Source: Candidatus Njordarchaeota archaeon
GTDB lineage: Archaea > Asgardarchaeota > Njordarchaeia > Njordarchaeales > Njordarchaeaceae
DNA length: 6,806 nucleotides
Assembly (NCBI GenBank): GCA_029856625.1
Contig: JAHKLG010000071.1
Span: 1 to 6,806, forward strand
Reading direction: 5' to 3'
Below the pieces are notes generated by a model. That model was not told the origin of the DNA and did not search any database. It saw nothing but the letters and a program-made list of their open reading frames with translations. Positions 5,745 to 6,806 of the stretch are shown here, piece by piece (the first letter of the stretch is position 1; the number at the start of each line of letters is the position of its first letter). Made by a program: the position numbers and the translations under genes.

Positions 5745-6053
5745 TTATGTAAGTTTTTTGAATGAAAATAAATAAATTAAAGTCTTTAATGCTTCAATTA
5801 ATGATTTCATTCCTCCAAAAATTTCTGGGCCACAGGATTCGATTAAGCAATCTTCAACAGACTTAACCAGACACTTAATAAATGGCTCCGAACCGAGTCT
5901 CCTAAGCTTCTTTTTCGCTTCTTCAGGACTTGCATCCTTCCAGTAAATTATATCATAGAGGGCTCCAGTAGCTACTCAACTATTCCTAACAAGCAATTCA
6001 TGAACTCTAGCGGCATCATCAAAAAGCATAATCCGTAACTCAACGCCAGGCAT
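5745..6053 (-). pseudogene. 102-codon hypothetical ORF interrupted by an in-frame TGA
   Basis: On the minus strand an ATG at 6053 follows an excellent ribosome site, GGTGAGGAG, with a very short gap. The frame reads MPGVELRIMLFDDAARVHEL, then LVRNS, then TGA (5978-5976, codon 26), and continues in the same frame as VATGALYDIIYWKDASPEEA and KKKLRRLGSEPFIKCLVKS, to TAA 5747-5745. No frameshift is needed. The second part has no usable start near its beginning, so it would not be made by itself unless the stop is read through. I do not recognise the family. The simplest view is a recently inactivated gene with one nonsense change. It may share a transcript with the coiled-coil gene downstream. 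Its divergent neighbour is the protease gene. Selenocysteine insertion is unlikely in this group, and no SECIS-like structure was found. Confidence 0.55.
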
Positions 6054-6100
6054 AACTCCTCACCATAACTCTATCTGCAGAAAAATGGAAATATGAGCAG

Positions 6101-6108
6101 TTTTATAC
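6101..6108. promoter_or_regulatory. TATA-like box in the divergent gap, possibly shared
   Basis: TTTTATAC on the plus strand reads GTATAAAA on the minus strand. It sits in the 101-bp gap between the interrupted ORF start (6053) and the protease start (6155), about 50 bp from each. In either direction the expected transcript start leaves a leader of about 25 nt containing the ribosome site. The minus-strand reading is the more canonical box. Confidence 0.4.
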
Positions 6109-6154
6109 GCTTTACTTCATCATCATTAATACAGTTATTTCATGGTGAAAACTC

Positions 6155-6529
6155 TTGGTTAAAGCGACGGGGAAAATCAAACTTATTAAGGACGGAAAAG
6201 TTATCAACATTGAAGCTCTCTTTGATACTGGAGCAGGTAAGAGTTACGTGGACAAAAAGATTGCTGAATTCTTAGGATACGAGAAATACGAAAAACCAGT
6301 TTACATCGATTTAGCAATAAAGAATTCGAAGGCAAAAGTTATAGGTTACCTCGTAGCAAGAGTTGAGATCGAGGGATACTTACTACCAGAAGTCGAAGTA
6401 TTCGGAGTCATCGACGGTTTAATCAAGGACGCCATTATAGGGTTAAACATTATAGAGCCATACGAAATCATTTTAGAGAAAGACAAAGTCCGCTTCAGAA
6501 GAATACCTCCAACAACAGCAATCGTATAA
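6155..6529 (+). CDS. Retropepsin-like (clan AA) aspartic protease family protein
   Basis: This 124-residue protein has the size and layout of a single-domain retroviral-type aspartic protease, which is active as a homodimer with one aspartate from each copy. The catalytic motif is DTGAG (24-28), preceded by hydrophobic ALF and followed by KSYVDKKIAEFLGY. The second hallmark, hydrophobic-hydrophobic-glycine, is IIG (94-96) within DAIIGLNIIEPYEIIL. No signal peptide is present, so it should act in the cytoplasm. TTG 6155 is chosen because GGTGA (6144-6148) lies 6 nt ahead. All seven tyrosine codons are TAC and many other codons end in C, unlike the TAT-rich genes to the left, which hints at a different history or stronger codon selection. 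Substrate and role are unknown. Archaeal members of this clan are poorly characterised. Confidence 0.75.
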   Translation: MVKATGKIKLIKDGKVINIEALFDTGAGKSYVDKKIAEFLGYEKYEKPVYIDLAIKNSKAKVIGYLVARVEIEGYLLPEVEVFGVIDGLIKDAIIGLNIIEPYEIILEKDKVRFRRIPPTTAIV

Positions 6530-6596
6530 TTAATCATTAAACTCTCTCAAACCTAGGAATTCTCAAGCGCGATGTCATTTTGCCTAAGTACAATTT

Positions 6597-6749
6597 TTAT
6601 ACGCCAATGTTACCCATATTTCTAAAAATTTTCTGGAGTATTTCATCAGATTTTTTATATTTCATATAGAATGAGACGAAATCCATAATAGAAATGTTAG
6701 AAATTTCATAGATGATCTCTGAAAGGACTCCTCCGAAAAAAAGAAACAT
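6597..6749 (-). pseudogene. Possible degraded C-terminus of a minus-strand gene
   Basis: A 50-codon frame (ATG 6749 to TAA 6599-6597) starts with a hydrophobic stretch (MFLFFGGVLSEIIYEI) and ends with a charged tail (MKYKKSDEILQKIFRNMGN, then IGV) that looks like a natural protein end. No ribosome site precedes the ATG. The same frame continues upstream to the window edge as FLLPQVAEEYIVLFL, broken by a TAG just before. It may be the tail of an inactivated gene that extends beyond the window. The rest of 6530-6806 shows nothing on either strand but AT-rich DNA. The family is not recognised. Confidence 0.25.
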
Positions 6750-6806
6750 CCAAATAATCTACAAAAATAGTACAATATATTCCTCTGCAACCTGAGGTAG
6801 CAAGAA

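Noticed and set aside
5733..5746. AATATC-TT-GATATT inverted repeat near the end of the interrupted ORF
   Set aside because: It is made only of A/T-rich arms with a 2-nt loop in AT-rich DNA, and no T-run follows in a terminator position; chance is likely.
5976..5978. TGA as a selenocysteine codon
   Set aside because: The likely host group is not known to use selenocysteine, no SECIS-like structure is visible after the stop, and the surrounding residues are not a redox motif.
6093..6275. 60-codon plus-strand frame starting ahead of the protease
   Set aside because: It overlaps the protease in another frame, lacks a ribosome site and has no protein-like composition.
1..6806. CRISPR array, tRNA, rRNA, transposase or integrase
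   Set aside because: No regularly spaced repeats, cloverleaf-like segment, rRNA motif or recombinase signature was found on either strand.

Overview
The window looks like chromosomal DNA of a hyperthermophilic archaeon of the Thermoproteota (crenarchaeal type, Desulfurococcales-like). The reasons are AT-rich DNA; arginine mostly AGA/AGG and isoleucine often ATA; frequent TTG and GTG starts preceded by GGTGA-type Shine-Dalgarno sites; TATA-like boxes; ATGA-coupled genes; oligo-T terminators; and families typical of that group (a tungstate ABC transporter with a ModE-like regulator carrying its own binding domain, a DUF3782-type coiled-coil protein, an XPD/Rad3-like helicase tail). The genus cannot be fixed from sequence alone.

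Layout. Positions 1-151 hold the last 49 codons of an XPD/Rad3-like helicase. Positions 235-574 hold a broken DUF3782-type gene, frameshifted at an AG tract and cut short. Positions 619-4056 form a tungstate uptake locus. A ModE-like winged-helix regulator fused to an oxyanion-binding domain is on the minus strand. Divergently, binding protein (tupA), permease (tupB) and ATPase (tupC) are translationally coupled on the plus strand. The 69-bp divergent region carries two overlapping inverted repeats that are good operator candidates. The regulator probably senses tungstate or molybdate inside the cell and controls uptake of the metal used by tungsten enzymes.

Positions 4198-5367 hold a compact three-gene operon of unknown function. 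Its first two genes are diverged tandem paralogues resembling the YbjN / CesT-chaperone type of small alpha/beta protein, and a third 89-residue gene is ATGA-coupled to the second. It runs tail to tail into a minus-strand coiled-coil gene (5345-5698), overlapping it by 23 bp.

Upstream of the coiled-coil gene on the minus strand lies a 102-codon reading frame (5745-6053) with a strong ribosome site but an in-frame TGA at codon 26. Divergent from it is a retropepsin-like aspartic protease gene (6155-6529) with noticeably different codon use. The last 277 bp hold no intact gene, only a possible degraded minus-strand C-terminus (6597-6749).

The best candidates for something undescribed are the YbjN/CesT-like paralogue operon and the locus made up of the protease, the interrupted ORF and the coiled-coil gene. 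The most testable regulatory signal is the operator-like palindrome pair before tupA.
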